Below, in pieces: positions 1 through 7,477 of a stretch of 40,011 nt of DNA. Made by a program: the position numbers and the translations under genes. Source of the stretch: Pseudogemmobacter bohemicus (GTDB lineage Bacteria > Pseudomonadota > Alphaproteobacteria > Rhodobacterales > Rhodobacteraceae); contig NZ_QNHG01000007.1 of NCBI RefSeq assembly GCF_003290025.1, forward strand, positions 1-40,011, in the 5' to 3' direction. The notes beneath the pieces are model-generated. The model had not been told where the DNA came from and searched no databases. It saw only the letters and a program-made list of their open reading frames with translations. Position 1 is the first letter of the stretch. Each line of letters begins with the position of its first letter.

Positions 1-374
1 ACCACATTTGCGCCGCCAATCTGATAGTAAAAAGGAGGCGGGTTGCGAGGCACGATAGCGCCGCTACCCTGCAACGCCTTGATCGGTTCACCCGTACGAG
101 CATGAAGCAATTCATCACGTCCGCTGAATTGCGGGTGCGCCGACTTGGGCACAAACCACGCCTGAAAATTGGCGGTAACGCCATTCAGAAGCGGTTTCGG
201 CATTTCGCGAAGTTCAACATCAAGAGCAACGCGCCCGCCGCAGCTGTCACCAGCATGCAGCGGAATAAAGCCGACGGGAACGACGACACCGGCACGGCCG
301 GACGTCATAAGAACAGCCCGATCATTGCGGACAGAGCGGTTGAAAGTAACCGGAGTAGTAGATTGACGTGCCAT
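1..374 (-). CDS. Microvirus major capsid protein (VP1/F), N-terminal part
   Basis: This is the first 124 residues of the jelly-roll protein that builds the icosahedral shell; the gene runs off the left edge. The start ATG (372-374) lies one base after the TAA of the pilot gene, so the two are probably translationally coupled. The N-terminus reads MARQSTTPVTFNRSVRN, followed by a region with VVPVGFIPLHAGDS and ELREMPKPLLNGVTANFQAWFV. The pattern of a viral shell protein fixing 'defenders' of the form P-x-x-F-N-R-S followed by a pole-to-shell strand is typical of gokushovirus-like and alphaproteobacterial microvirus capsids. The identification rests on this pattern and on the adjacent pilot gene. 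The missing C-terminal three quarters would be needed to place it in a subfamily. Confidence 0.82.
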   Translation of the reverse strand, partial: MARQSTTPVTFNRSVRNDRAVLMTSGRAGVVVPVGFIPLHAGDSCGGRVALDVELREMPKPLLNGVTANFQAWFVPKSAHPQFSGRDELLHARTGEPIKALQGSGAIVPRNPPPFYYQIGGANV

Positions 375-375
375 C

Positions 376-1158
376 TTACGGATTCTTTCCTTGAGCCTTG
401 CGGCGTTTAAGCCATTCGTCGAGGTCGATTGTCATTGGAGGGGAAAAGGTGCGGATGCCGAGTGGCGAAAGCCATTCATCAGCAGCTTGACGCGGTGTCT
501 TGCCATTTTTCTTAATGTATTCATCACGCTTAGACAAAGCGTGAGAAGCTGCAGTAGAAAAGCCATCAGAAACAATGTTTCCGATGCCAACAACTGCCGA
601 AACGATATCACCATATCGCTTTTCGTATTCTTCAGCGTCAGAATTGCCCTCATAAGGGTCAACATCAACACCGCCAGCCTGCACAGACGTACGATCAGGA
701 TTTGAAACGACGCGGGGCGATTGAAACGTACCGCCAGAAATACCAACAGTTGACGGACGATTACCCAACGGGGAAACGCCGCCGAGAGCGTCAGCAGACC
801 GACCGGCCTGCAAGCGCTCAATTTCAAGCTTCGCAAGATCAAGCTTTGCGTCCTCTTGCGCGCGGCGTCGATCAGCATCACCGGAAACAACGTCTCCGAT
901 TTCCCTGAAACCACTGGCGAGCATGTCGAACGAGGCGAGCGGCGGACCACTGGCCGCAAGGCCAGTACCGCCGGGATTGCCGTATTGAGCCACGGTGAGC
1001 GGGTTAAACCCGTAAGCGTCAGCGGCCTCACGCCAGCCAGAGACCTGCGACATGATATTGTCGCGGGGCGATGGGTTTTTCCGGCGGGCGCCGAAAAGTC
1101 CGGCAATGCCCCCAGCGAGGGAGCCAACGCCGGACATGATGGTGAAAGGGTCAGCCAT
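376..1158 (-). CDS. Microvirus DNA pilot protein (VP2/H)
   Basis: This 260-residue protein is a minor virion component expected to escort single-stranded DNA into the host. It has a Gly/Ala-rich hydrophobic N-terminus (about residues 5-25, SGVGSLAGGIAGLFG), then the family-typical AADAYGFNPLTVAQYG (about 46-61). Next comes an APPLAS-type stretch (here GPPLASFDMLASG). A charged helix rich in Ala, Asp, Leu and Arg (about 93-120, RRRAQEDAKLDLAKLEIERL) is likely to form the coiled coil of the DNA-translocating tube. The C-terminus is basic. The start ATG overlaps the stop of the upstream 62-residue ORF (ATGA). Order, length and composition match pilot proteins of microviruses from alphaproteobacteria. 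Confidence 0.85.
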   Translation of the reverse strand: MADPFTIMSGVGSLAGGIAGLFGARRKNPSPRDNIMSQVSGWREAADAYGFNPLTVAQYGNPGGTGLAASGPPLASFDMLASGFREIGDVVSGDADRRRAQEDAKLDLAKLEIERLQAGRSADALGGVSPLGNRPSTVGISGGTFQSPRVVSNPDRTSVQAGGVDVDPYEGNSDAEEYEKRYGDIVSAVVGIGNIVSDGFSTAASHALSKRDEYIKKNGKTPRQAADEWLSPLGIRTFSPPMTIDLDEWLKRRKAQGKNP

Positions 1159-1346
1159 CAGGCAGGCCCCCTTGCGATCAGCTCCAAGAGAACTTCGAAT
1201 ACCTCGGTATCCGGAACCTCAGGAGGGTAGATGTTATCGCGAAGGTTGCGCCAAGTGGCGGTTTGTTTCAGGCGGCGAGGATCGAAAACGACCGTCGCAG
1301 AGTAGGTGTCAACGGACACCACAACGCCCGGAAGCCTCGCAGCCAT
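1158..1346 (-). CDS. Small microvirus protein, 62 aa, unknown function
   Basis: This short ORF lies between the pilot gene and another small ORF and overlaps each by one base pair of start and stop (ATGA on both sides). Such packing is strong evidence for real, coupled translation. The product begins MAARLPGVVVSVDTYSATVVF and contains the segment WRNLRDNIYPPEVPDTEVFEVLLELI, with alternating charged and hydrophobic residues. There is no membrane segment and I recognise no domain. By position it could be an internal scaffolding or accessory virion protein, but it is shorter than known VP3 scaffolds, so no function is assigned. Confidence 0.6.
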   Translation of the reverse strand: MAARLPGVVVSVDTYSATVVFDPRRLKQTATWRNLRDNIYPPEVPDTEVFEVLLELIARGPA

Positions 1347-1528
1347 CAGGTAAACGCCTCGAAGCGACCATCCACCCCACGAACGGAAACAACGATGTCG
1401 CCCGGAAAGAGCCGCCGAAACTCAACGGCAGCTTGATGCGGAGAGCGCGCACCAACATCAGCATGAAATTGCTGCGAAGATCCCGGAGAACGCCAGAAGA
1501 CTGCGAAGAGACCCGGAACGATACGCAT
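1346..1528 (-). CDS. Small microvirus protein, 60 aa, unknown function
   Basis: The start ATG overlaps the TGA of the upstream 44-residue ORF, and its own TGA overlaps the ATG of the 62-residue ORF. It is therefore part of an uninterrupted chain of coupled genes. The protein begins MRIVPGLFAVFWRSPGSSQQF and ends with FRRLFPGDIVVSVRGVDGRFEAF, which looks like a small alpha/beta fold. I do not recognise a family. Coding status rests on the overlap pattern; codon statistics could not be calculated. Confidence 0.52.
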   Translation of the reverse strand: MRIVPGLFAVFWRSPGSSQQFHADVGARSPHQAAVEFRRLFPGDIVVSVRGVDGRFEAFT

Positions 1529-1662
1529 CAGTTACCCCCGAGAGCGAAGGGCAGAACCGCGCCCGCGCCACAGGCGATGGGCTTTGCCTCGGGGAAGATA
1601 TAGAGCACTGCGGCGATGAAGATGCCGAGAGCATAGGGCAGCAAGGGCTGCAACTTGGACAT
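1528..1662 (-). CDS. 44-aa single-membrane-segment peptide, first gene of the microvirus unit
   Basis: ATG at 1660-1662 reads to TGA at 1528-1530, which overlaps the next start. The product is MSKLQPLLPYALGIFIAAVL at the N-terminus, then a short turn with a Cys and a second hydrophobic stretch ending FALGGN. Residues 6-23 could span a membrane. A tiny membrane peptide in a microvirus could be a lysis protein acting on cell-wall synthesis, or an accessory envelope protein; this is inference from size and hydrophobicity only. The Shine-Dalgarno sequence is weak (AGGATGG, close to the start). The gene begins 24 bases from the dif-like site, so its promoter must lie across or beyond that site. 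Confidence 0.48.
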   Translation of the reverse strand: MSKLQPLLPYALGIFIAAVLYIFPEAKPIACGAGAVLPFALGGN

Positions 1663-1685
1663 GTTACCATCCTATAGGTGATGGT

Positions 1686-1713
1686 TTGTCGCATAATCAT
1701 AGTTATGTTAAAT
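1686..1713 (+). other. dif: dif-like XerC/XerD recombination site
   Basis: The right arm TTATGTTAAAT (1703-1713) is identical to the 11-base XerD arm of E. coli dif. The left arm TTGTCGCATAA (1686-1696) shares the inner seven bases CGCATAA with the XerC arm. A 6-base centre (TCATAG) separates them, the same spacing as in dif. It sits exactly between the microvirus genes and the IS remnant. It may be an attachment site formed by phage integration, or the replicon's own dimer-resolution site used by the phage. A second copy would be expected beyond the left edge; none was seen inside the window. Confidence 0.68.
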
Positions 1714-1850
1714 TACATACAGTGGCGGCATGGTGATTTGTTATGATGGGATGCGAATTCGCAAACCTGTCCGTTGCCCGGCTCTGCCTAGAGGTGGTTC
1801 GGCTTATCTGAACAGGTTCCGGGCGTTTTCCAAGTGTTTTTCCGCCTCGT

Positions 1851-2730
1851 TTAGGCCGCTGCGGGTTCGGGCATTGGCTGGTTGAAGCAGGCCTGATCGG
1901 GAGTTTTCCCGTCAAGCGATGAATGCGGACGGCGGGTGTTGTAGACGTTCAGATATCGGCCGATCTTCTTCCCGGGCCTCGGACACGCGGGCATAGGCCC
2001 GCAGGCAGACCTCCTCGTATTTGACGGTCCGCCAGAGGCGTTCGACGAAGACGTTGTCGCGCCAGGCGCCCTTGCCATCCATGCTGATCTTGATTTCGCG
2101 CGCAGCCAGCACCTTGATGAAGGTTGTCGAAGTGAACTGGCTGCCCTGGTCCGTATTGAAGATCTCGGGCTTGCCATGTCGCGCCAGCGCCTCTTCCACA
2201 GCTTCTATGCAAAAATCGGCTTCCAGCGTAATCGACACCCGCCATGCCAGGACGCGCCGCGTGAACCCGTCGAGCACGGCAGCGAGGCAGCGAGGCAGCG
2301 AGGCAGCGAGGCAGAGGAACACACGCGCCATCGGAATGTAGGTGATGTCCATTGCCCAGACCTGAGTGGGTCGGGTGACGGGCAGCTTCCTGAGCAGATA
2401 AGGGTAGATCTTGTACCCGGGTGCAGGTTTCGAAGTGTTCGGCCGGCGGTAAAGCGCCTTACTCGCGGGTTCGCTCGAACCCGTGGCGCTTACCCGCTCG
2501 CCCATACGTTTCATCAGCGTGGCAACCTGCAGCCGTCCAACCTTGAACCCTTGCCTCGAACCAGCAGCCCCTGCAACATCCGGCTTCCCGCGAACGGGAA
2601 TTCCATGTGCAGCCTGTCGATCAGGGTCGCATCAGCTTCAGATCGGCATCCGAGGCTGGGCGGGGCGGCCTGCCCGGGCTTGCTGGCACAGATCCCGCTC
2701 GATGAGCGGATCGGCAGCGTCACCGCCGAT
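1851..2730 (-). pseudogene. IS3-family transposase (orfB), frameshifted remnant
   Basis: Three leftward reading-frame pieces together give an IS3-type integrase. The N-terminal part is RPASDADLKLMR then IDRLHMEFPFAGSRMLQG (near 2660-2570). The catalytic core (2514-1912) carries MDITYIPMAR (first Asp), NTDQGSQFTS (second Asp) and VERLWRTVKYEEV (Glu). The C-terminal part is YNTRRPHSSLDGKTPDQA, ending MPEPAAA. Frame changes occur near 2650, near 2555 and near 1960, so no intact DDE transposase can be made. Two local insertions disturb the protein: about 14 residues after MKRMG, and eight residues after FLCLAA caused by a tandem repeat. Terminal inverted repeats were not defined, and orfA was not found. 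Confidence 0.82.
2281..2312. repeat. Four tandem copies of an 8-bp unit inside the IS remnant
   Basis: AGCGAGGC is repeated exactly four times (2281-2288, 2289-2296, 2297-2304, 2305-2312) and followed by a degenerate AGAGGAAC. Intact IS3 transposases read MARGFVYLAAVLDG here. The present protein has eight extra residues, equal to three additional 8-bp units (24 bases), so the frame is kept. Replication slippage is the simplest explanation. Confidence 0.85.
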
Positions 2731-3050
2731 GACCTGTGTCACACCAGGAGCTGCCACGGCGCCATCGCCGCCCGATGCGCCGATGCGATCCGCCGCGCCG
2801 GAAAGCCCGGGAGTGGAGGGGCCGGATCCCGGCCTCCAGGACCGCAACGAGGCGCTGCCCGACCTCAAACTCCCCCGGCGCGCGCATCATCGCGAGGGAC
2901 TGCGACCGGCAGAGGGTCAGAGCCGCATCGTGCCGCAGGCCCTCCCGAACCTGGGGCATGCGCATGAACCGCCACCCGGCACCGTCCCCATGCGCTGGCG
3001 AGCGCCGGGAAAGGGAAATCCGACCTTATCCCCAGTAGCGCAACAAAGCC
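2731..3050. other. Non-coding or decayed DNA between IS remnant and GMC gene
   Basis: No convincing gene is present. Read leftward from 3050 the sequence starts GGCTTTGTTGCGCTACTGGG, whose first bases resemble the terminal repeat of IS5-family elements. It lies one base after the stop codon of the GMC gene, so an element may have been inserted at the very end of that gene. No IS5-type transposase is recognisable between here and the IS3 remnant. The segment is best treated as mosaic IS debris. Confidence 0.35.
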
Positions 3051-3051
3051 A

Positions 3052-4656
3052 CTACGCTATAATAAAGGCGGCGCCTTTCTCAGCCACCATCATCACTGCC
3101 GCGTTGATATTGCCCGAGGTGATATTGGGGAAGACAGAGGCGTCAACGACCCGCAGCCCGCGAATGCCATGCACCCGCAATTCGGCATCGACCACTGCCG
3201 TTGCCGGATCGGGCCCCATCGCGCAACTGCCGCACAGATGGTAGATGGACCCGCCCTCTTTGCGCAGATGGGTCAGCATCGCCTCATCGCTGTCGCAGCC
3301 AGGACCGGGCGTCACCTCTTCCACCGTAACCGCCTGCAGCGCCGGCGCCTGCATGAAACGGCGGATCAGCCGGCTGGCCTCGATCACCTCGCGGCAATCT
3401 CGCTCGGTTGCGAGATAATTCGGGCGGATCAGCGGTGCGGCCAGCGGATCGGCCGAGGCCAGCGAGATACGCCCCCGGCTGTCAGGGCGGCAGGAATTGA
3501 AGGCCAGCAGAAAGCCCGGATAGGGCTCGGGCTCCAGTTTCGCTTTGGTGCTGACGGGGATACGATAGGACATCGGATTGAAGTAGAGCTGGATATTCGG
3601 CGCATCTTCCGCCGATTCCGTGCGGAAAAAGCCGCCCGCCTGGTTCACGCTCAGCGCCAGAGGGCCTTTGCGGGTGAAGACATAGCGCATCCCGGCCCGG
3701 AGCTTGCCCCACCAGGGCCGCAGCTCGTCATTCAGCGTCGGCACAGTGGCGCGGTAATAGTAACTGGCGCAAAGATGGTCCTGGAGACCGCCGCCAACCG
3801 CCGGCAGCGCCGCTTTGACCGGGATTCCATGGCGCGCAAGCTCTGCCGGATCGCCGATCCCGGACAGCATCAGCAGTTTCGGAGACCCGACCGCACCCGC
3901 CGAAAGGATCACCTCGCGGCCGGCGTTCAGGGTTTCGGTCACGCCATTCGCGCGGATCTCGACCCCGGTTGCGCGCCCGCTGTCGTCGATCACGATGCGG
4001 GTGACATCGGCCTTGAGACGCAGCGTCAGATTGGGCCGTTTCAGCGCCGGTGTCAGATAGGTTTTCGAGCTGGATTGCCGCCTGCCATGGCCGATATTGG
4101 TCTCATAGATCCCGGCGCCCTCAAATTCTGCCCCGTTGAAATCTTCGGTGACCGGCAGCTGCATCTCGCGCGCGGCCGCGATGAAACGGTCGCAGATCAG
4201 GTGGCTCTGGCCCTTCATCGGCGTGATGCCGACCCTGCCTTGGGATGAATGCCATTCGGTATCGCCCAAAGGGTGGTTTTCCAGCTTTTTGAACCAGGGC
4301 AGCACATCATCATAGCCCCAGCCGGGGTTGCCCGCATCGCGCCAGTCGTCGAAATCACGCCGCTGGCCGCGCACCCAGATCATCGCATTGATCGACCCCG
4401 ACCCGCCCTGGACCTTGCCGCGCGGCGTATAGATCCGGCGCCCCGCCATGCCGGGTTCGGGCTCGGTCGCATACATCCAGTTGGTTTCGGGGTTGAAATA
4501 GTTCCGCGCATAGCCCGCCGGCATGTCGAACCAGAAGGAACGGTCAGAGCCGCCTGCTTCCAGCAGCAGGACACGGGTTTTCGGGTCTTCACTGAGACGC
4601 GCGGCCAGGATAGACCCGGCAGAGCCCGCACCGATGATGATGTAATCGTAAGACAT
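3052..4656 (-). CDS. GMC-family FAD oxidoreductase (choline dehydrogenase-like)
   Basis: This 534-residue flavoprotein probably oxidises an alcohol to an aldehyde. The N-terminus has the FAD-binding DYIIIGAGSAGSILAARLSE (residues 3-22) and LLLEAGG. GGSGSINAMIWVRGQ (about 84-98) is the GMC signature 1. The C-terminal catalytic region has YHLCGSCAMG (active-site His) and the later TSGNINAAVMM (Asn). It starts two bases after the stop of the enolase-family gene, with AAGG upstream, so it is the last gene of a three-gene operon. Its aldehyde product could feed the ALDH of the same operon. The stop codon abuts IS-like sequence, so the last two or three residues may not be ancestral. BetA-like proteins are often misannotated; the substrate is unknown. 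Confidence 0.9.
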   Translation of the reverse strand: MSYDYIIIGAGSAGSILAARLSEDPKTRVLLLEAGGSDRSFWFDMPAGYARNYFNPETNWMYATEPEPGMAGRRIYTPRGKVQGGSGSINAMIWVRGQRRDFDDWRDAGNPGWGYDDVLPWFKKLENHPLGDTEWHSSQGRVGITPMKGQSHLICDRFIAAAREMQLPVTEDFNGAEFEGAGIYETNIGHGRRQSSSKTYLTPALKRPNLTLRLKADVTRIVIDDSGRATGVEIRANGVTETLNAGREVILSAGAVGSPKLLMLSGIGDPAELARHGIPVKAALPAVGGGLQDHLCASYYYRATVPTLNDELRPWWGKLRAGMRYVFTRKGPLALSVNQAGGFFRTESAEDAPNIQLYFNPMSYRIPVSTKAKLEPEPYPGFLLAFNSCRPDSRGRISLASADPLAAPLIRPNYLATERDCREVIEASRLIRRFMQAPALQAVTVEEVTPGPGCDSDEAMLTHLRKEGGSIYHLCGSCAMGPDPATAVVDAELRVHGIRGLRVVDASVFPNITSGNINAAVMMVAEKGAAFIIA

Positions 4657-4658
4657 GA

Positions 4659-5897
4659 TCAGGCCTTTGCGGGCGGTTCTTTCCAGGACGTGTCGGATTG
4701 CGCTTTGAAATCATGCGGGGTTTCCCACATGGAAAGGTGCAGGCGCTTGTCGGTATAGGGCGAATGCGCCTCGATCACCTCACGGTTCAGGGTGATGCCG
4801 AGGCCGGGTTTTGTCGATGGGATGATCCAGCCATCCTGCCAGGTCAGGCCCTCTTCCAGCACCTCGGCGTGGAAGCCGTCCCAGCGGCGGATGCTTTCCT
4901 GCACCAGGAAATTCGGCGTCGCGGCAGCAAGCTGCACAGAGGCCGCCGCCCCCACCGGCCCGTTATAGAGATGCGGCGCGATCTGGGCGTAATGCACCTC
5001 GGCCAAAGCCGCGACCTTCTTGCCTTCCAGGATACCACCGACGCGACCCAGATTCATCTGCAGGATCGAGGCGCCGCTATTGCGCAAAAGATCGTGGAAT
5101 TCGTATTTCGTGGTCAGCCGCTCGCCCGCCGCAATCGGGATCGTGGTCTGGCCGGCCACACGCCCCATCGCCTCGCTTTGTCCCGGCGGTACGGGTTCCT
5201 CGAACCAGAGCGGATCATATTGCTCCAGCCGCCGCGCCAGCCGGATCGCACCGGAGACGGTCATCTGGCCATGCGTCCCGAACAACAGATCGCAGCGGTT
5301 CCCGACAGCCTCGCGGATACGACGGCAGAAGGTTTCCGAGCGGTCCATGTCTTCCAGCGACAGCTGATGCCCGCCCATCACGGTATAAGGCCCGGCTGGG
5401 TCGAATTTCAGCGCGGTAAAGCCCTGCTCCATATATTCAAGTGCGCAATCGACGCTCAGCTCGATATTGCTGTAATCGTGTTCGCCCTTCGCGTTCTTCG
5501 GGTAGAGATAGCTGTAAGAGCGCAGCTTTTCATGCACCCGCCCGCCGATCAGCTCGTAAACCGGCTTGCCCGCCGCTTTGCCGATAATGTCCCAGCAGGC
5601 CATTTCCAGGCCTGAGACAATGCCCATCATCGTCAGATCCGGGCGCTGCGTGAAGCCGCTGGAATAGGCGCGACGGAAGAATTTCTCGACGTGATGCGGG
5701 TCTTCGCCGTCCAGAAGCCGGTCGAACACATCCTGGATGGCCGGCACCATCACTTTCGGGTGGAAGGTGGCGGCGTAAACCTCGCCCACGCCCTCGATGC
5801 CGTCATCGGTGCGCAGCGTGACAAAGATCCAGTACATGCCGCCAATATGCGGCGGCGGCACGGCAACGATATCGGTGTGAACGGAGACGAGTTTCAT
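4659..5897 (-). CDS. Mandelate racemase/muconate lactonizing (enolase superfamily) enzyme
   Basis: This 412-residue protein is probably an acid-sugar dehydratase or cycloisomerase. The start at 5897 is preferred to the in-frame GTG at 5909 because GAGGG lies about seven bases before it. It shows an N-terminal capping domain, then barrel motifs: ALKFDPAGPY (Lys164), LLFGTHGQM (about 205-212), WFEEPVPP (Glu233/234), AAGERL (Glu259) and IAPHLYNGP (His309). The usual acidic first metal ligand is not obvious in LLFGTHGQ, so the ligand set differs from mandelate racemase itself. The same segment is familiar from galactarolactone-cycloisomerase-like members. It lies between ALDH and GMC genes in one operon, consistent with sugar-acid or polyol catabolism, but the substrate is not established. 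Confidence 0.88.
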   Translation of the reverse strand: MKLVSVHTDIVAVPPPHIGGMYWIFVTLRTDDGIEGVGEVYAATFHPKVMVPAIQDVFDRLLDGEDPHHVEKFFRRAYSSGFTQRPDLTMMGIVSGLEMACWDIIGKAAGKPVYELIGGRVHEKLRSYSYLYPKNAKGEHDYSNIELSVDCALEYMEQGFTALKFDPAGPYTVMGGHQLSLEDMDRSETFCRRIREAVGNRCDLLFGTHGQMTVSGAIRLARRLEQYDPLWFEEPVPPGQSEAMGRVAGQTTIPIAAGERLTTKYEFHDLLRNSGASILQMNLGRVGGILEGKKVAALAEVHYAQIAPHLYNGPVGAAASVQLAAATPNFLVQESIRRWDGFHAEVLEEGLTWQDGWIIPSTKPGLGITLNREVIEAHSPYTDKRLHLSMWETPHDFKAQSDTSWKEPPAKA

Positions 5898-5905
5898 GGC
5901 TTCCC

Positions 5906-7330
5906 TCACCAGCTCTGGATCACAAGGCGGGTCTGGGTGAAATCCAGCATCCCGTGTTTGCCGTCATCGCCCCCGAGCCCCGAGCGTTTCCAGCCCGAAT
6001 GATAGCCCTGATAGGGGTCCGCGGGGGTGCGGTTGATATAGACCTCACCCGCCTCGATATTATTCGCGACCATCATCGCCTTGCGGTAATTCTCGGTATA
6101 GATCACCGATGAGAGGCCGAACTGATGGTCATTGGCCATGGCCAGCGCGTCCTCAGTCGTCTGGTAGCGCAGGACCGGGAGGACGGGGCCGAAGACCTCT
6201 TCCTGGACGATCTCCATCTCCTGGCTGCAATTCGTGAGCAAGGTCGGAGGGTAGAACCAGCCGGGGCCTTCGGGGATAAACCCGCCGCATTCCAGCTTTG
6301 CGCCGTCATCAATGGCGCGGCTGACCATCTGATGGATGTTCACGCGTGAATTCTGGTTGATCAGCGGCCCCATGACCGAGGGTTCGCGCATCCGGTCGCC
6401 GAATTTCCTTGCTGCCATATGGCTCCGCAGCAGATCAACGAACTGATCATGCACGCTTTCCTGAACATAGACCCGCTCGATCGCGGTGCAAAGCTGGCCG
6501 CAATGTGTGGTGCGTGACGCAACCACTGCCGCCGCCGCCTTTTCCAGATCGGCATCGGCCTCGATGATCGCGGGCGTCTTGCCGCCCAGTTCCAGCGAGG
6601 ATTTCGCGATATTAACCTGGCTGTATTCCAGCACCTTGCGGCCAGCGCCGACACTGCCCGTGAGGGTGATCATGCCGACTTTCGGATGGGTGCAGACCGT
6701 CTGCGCCACCTGATGCGTCATCGCCAGGATGTTGATAGCCCCCGCCGGAAATCCGCAATCCCTGACCGCCCGCGCCACTTCCAGCGCCGAAGAGGGCGTG
6801 TTGTTCGAAGGCCGCGCCACCACCGTGTTTCCCGCGATCAAGGCAGGGGCGATTTTGCGCATCAGCGTATAGATCGGGTAGTTGAACGGGATCAGCGCCG
6901 CCACAACGCCAATCGGTTCGCGCTGCAACAGAAGGTTCTCATCCGGGCTGTCCGAGGGGATGATTTCCCCCTCGATCCGCCGCGCCCATTCGGCGTGGTA
7001 GCGGGTGAGTTCTGCGGCGTAAAAGACTTCGCCGGTCGCATCCTCAAGGCTCTTGCCGGATTCCAGCGCCAGCACCGCGCCGATCCGGTCCTTGCGCCCG
7101 GTCAGCAGGTCGGCCAGCGCGCGCAAATGGCCCGCCCGTTCCACCGAGGTCAGGCGCCGCCAGCCGCGCTGTGCGTGGGCCGCAGCCTCGACGCCCGCGC
7201 GCGCCTCGGCGGTGGTGGCGGCAGTGACATGCGCGATCTGCTGGCCGGTGGCCGGGTTCAGCACCGCGATCAACTCTTCGCCATCCGATGTCAGAAAGTC
7301 ATTATTGACGAAGTTGCGGTCGATCCGCAT
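5906..7330 (-). CDS. NAD(P)-dependent aldehyde dehydrogenase
   Basis: This 474-residue protein oxidises an aldehyde to a carboxylate in the cytoplasm. ATG at 7330 is preceded by GGAGGG at good spacing; an upstream in-frame extension lacks such a site. Motifs are PFNYPIYT (substrate/NAD pocket Asn), FTLTGSV-type Rossmann turn (ITLTGSVGAGRK), ELGGKTPAI (general base Glu) and GQLCTAIERV (catalytic Cys). The length is normal for the family. It is the promoter-proximal gene of the operon ALDH, enolase-family enzyme, GMC, and diverges from an IclR regulator. Substrate specificity cannot be read from the sequence; glycolaldehyde/lactaldehyde-type and succinate-semialdehyde-type enzymes share these motifs. 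Confidence 0.92.
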   Translation of the reverse strand: MRIDRNFVNNDFLTSDGEELIAVLNPATGQQIAHVTAATTAEARAGVEAAAHAQRGWRRLTSVERAGHLRALADLLTGRKDRIGAVLALESGKSLEDATGEVFYAAELTRYHAEWARRIEGEIIPSDSPDENLLLQREPIGVVAALIPFNYPIYTLMRKIAPALIAGNTVVARPSNNTPSSALEVARAVRDCGFPAGAINILAMTHQVAQTVCTHPKVGMITLTGSVGAGRKVLEYSQVNIAKSSLELGGKTPAIIEADADLEKAAAAVVASRTTHCGQLCTAIERVYVQESVHDQFVDLLRSHMAARKFGDRMREPSVMGPLINQNSRVNIHQMVSRAIDDGAKLECGGFIPEGPGWFYPPTLLTNCSQEMEIVQEEVFGPVLPVLRYQTTEDALAMANDHQFGLSSVIYTENYRKAMMVANNIEAGEVYINRTPADPYQGYHSGWKRSGLGGDDGKHGMLDFTQTRLVIQSW

Positions 7331-7403
7331 GGCGCCCTCCAATCTGATTTCGGGTCCGATTTCGGCCAGGACCAGAGGGCAGGCGCGTCTTGCTGTCAAT
7401 TAA

Positions 7404-7439
7404 TTTCCATATCAGGAATTATTATTCCGTATATGGAAA
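7404..7439. promoter_or_regulatory. Nested palindromic operator between ALDH and iclR-type gene
   Basis: TTTCCATAT (7404-7412) and ATATGGAAA (7431-7439) form a perfect outer inverted repeat. GGAAT (7415-7419) and ATTCC (7424-7428) form a perfect inner one. Both are centred at 7421.5. The TGGAAA/TTTCCA half-sites resemble those bound by IclR-family repressors. The site lies in the divergent intergenic region and probably controls both directions. Confidence 0.7.
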
Positions 7440-7477
7440 GAATATGCCATCACCTCCTGGCAATGGGAGAGCTGAAC

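Larger units (their letters stand above)
1..1713 (-). mobile_element. Right part of an integrated microvirus (Microviridae)
   Basis: Five leftward genes are packed with 1-base overlaps or gaps. Two are recognisable microvirus structural proteins: the DNA pilot protein and the start of the major capsid protein. The block is visibly poorer in GC than its surroundings; positions 601-660 hold 26 G or C out of 60. It ends 24 bases before a dif-like site at 1686-1713. Temperate microviruses of Bacteroidetes and Enterobacteria are known to integrate at dif using host XerC/XerD, so integration here is a reasonable inference. The left part (rest of the capsid gene, replication initiator) lies outside the window, so completeness cannot be judged. 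An assembly join between a phage and a chromosome contig is the main alternative. Confidence 0.7.

Noticed and set aside
1458-1700. 80-residue frame at the right end of the microvirus block
   Set aside because: It overlaps the ATGA-linked 44- and 60-residue ORFs in another frame, starts inside the dif-like site and is Ser/Pro-rich like a shadow.
1703-1915. 70-residue minus frame across the end of the IS remnant
   Set aside because: It crosses the transposase stop and IS end, lacks a site for ribosomes and reads as noise.
3030-3050. Complete IS5-family element next to the GMC gene
   Set aside because: Only the first bases resemble an IS5 terminal repeat; there is no transposase and no second end, so it is noted only as possible debris.
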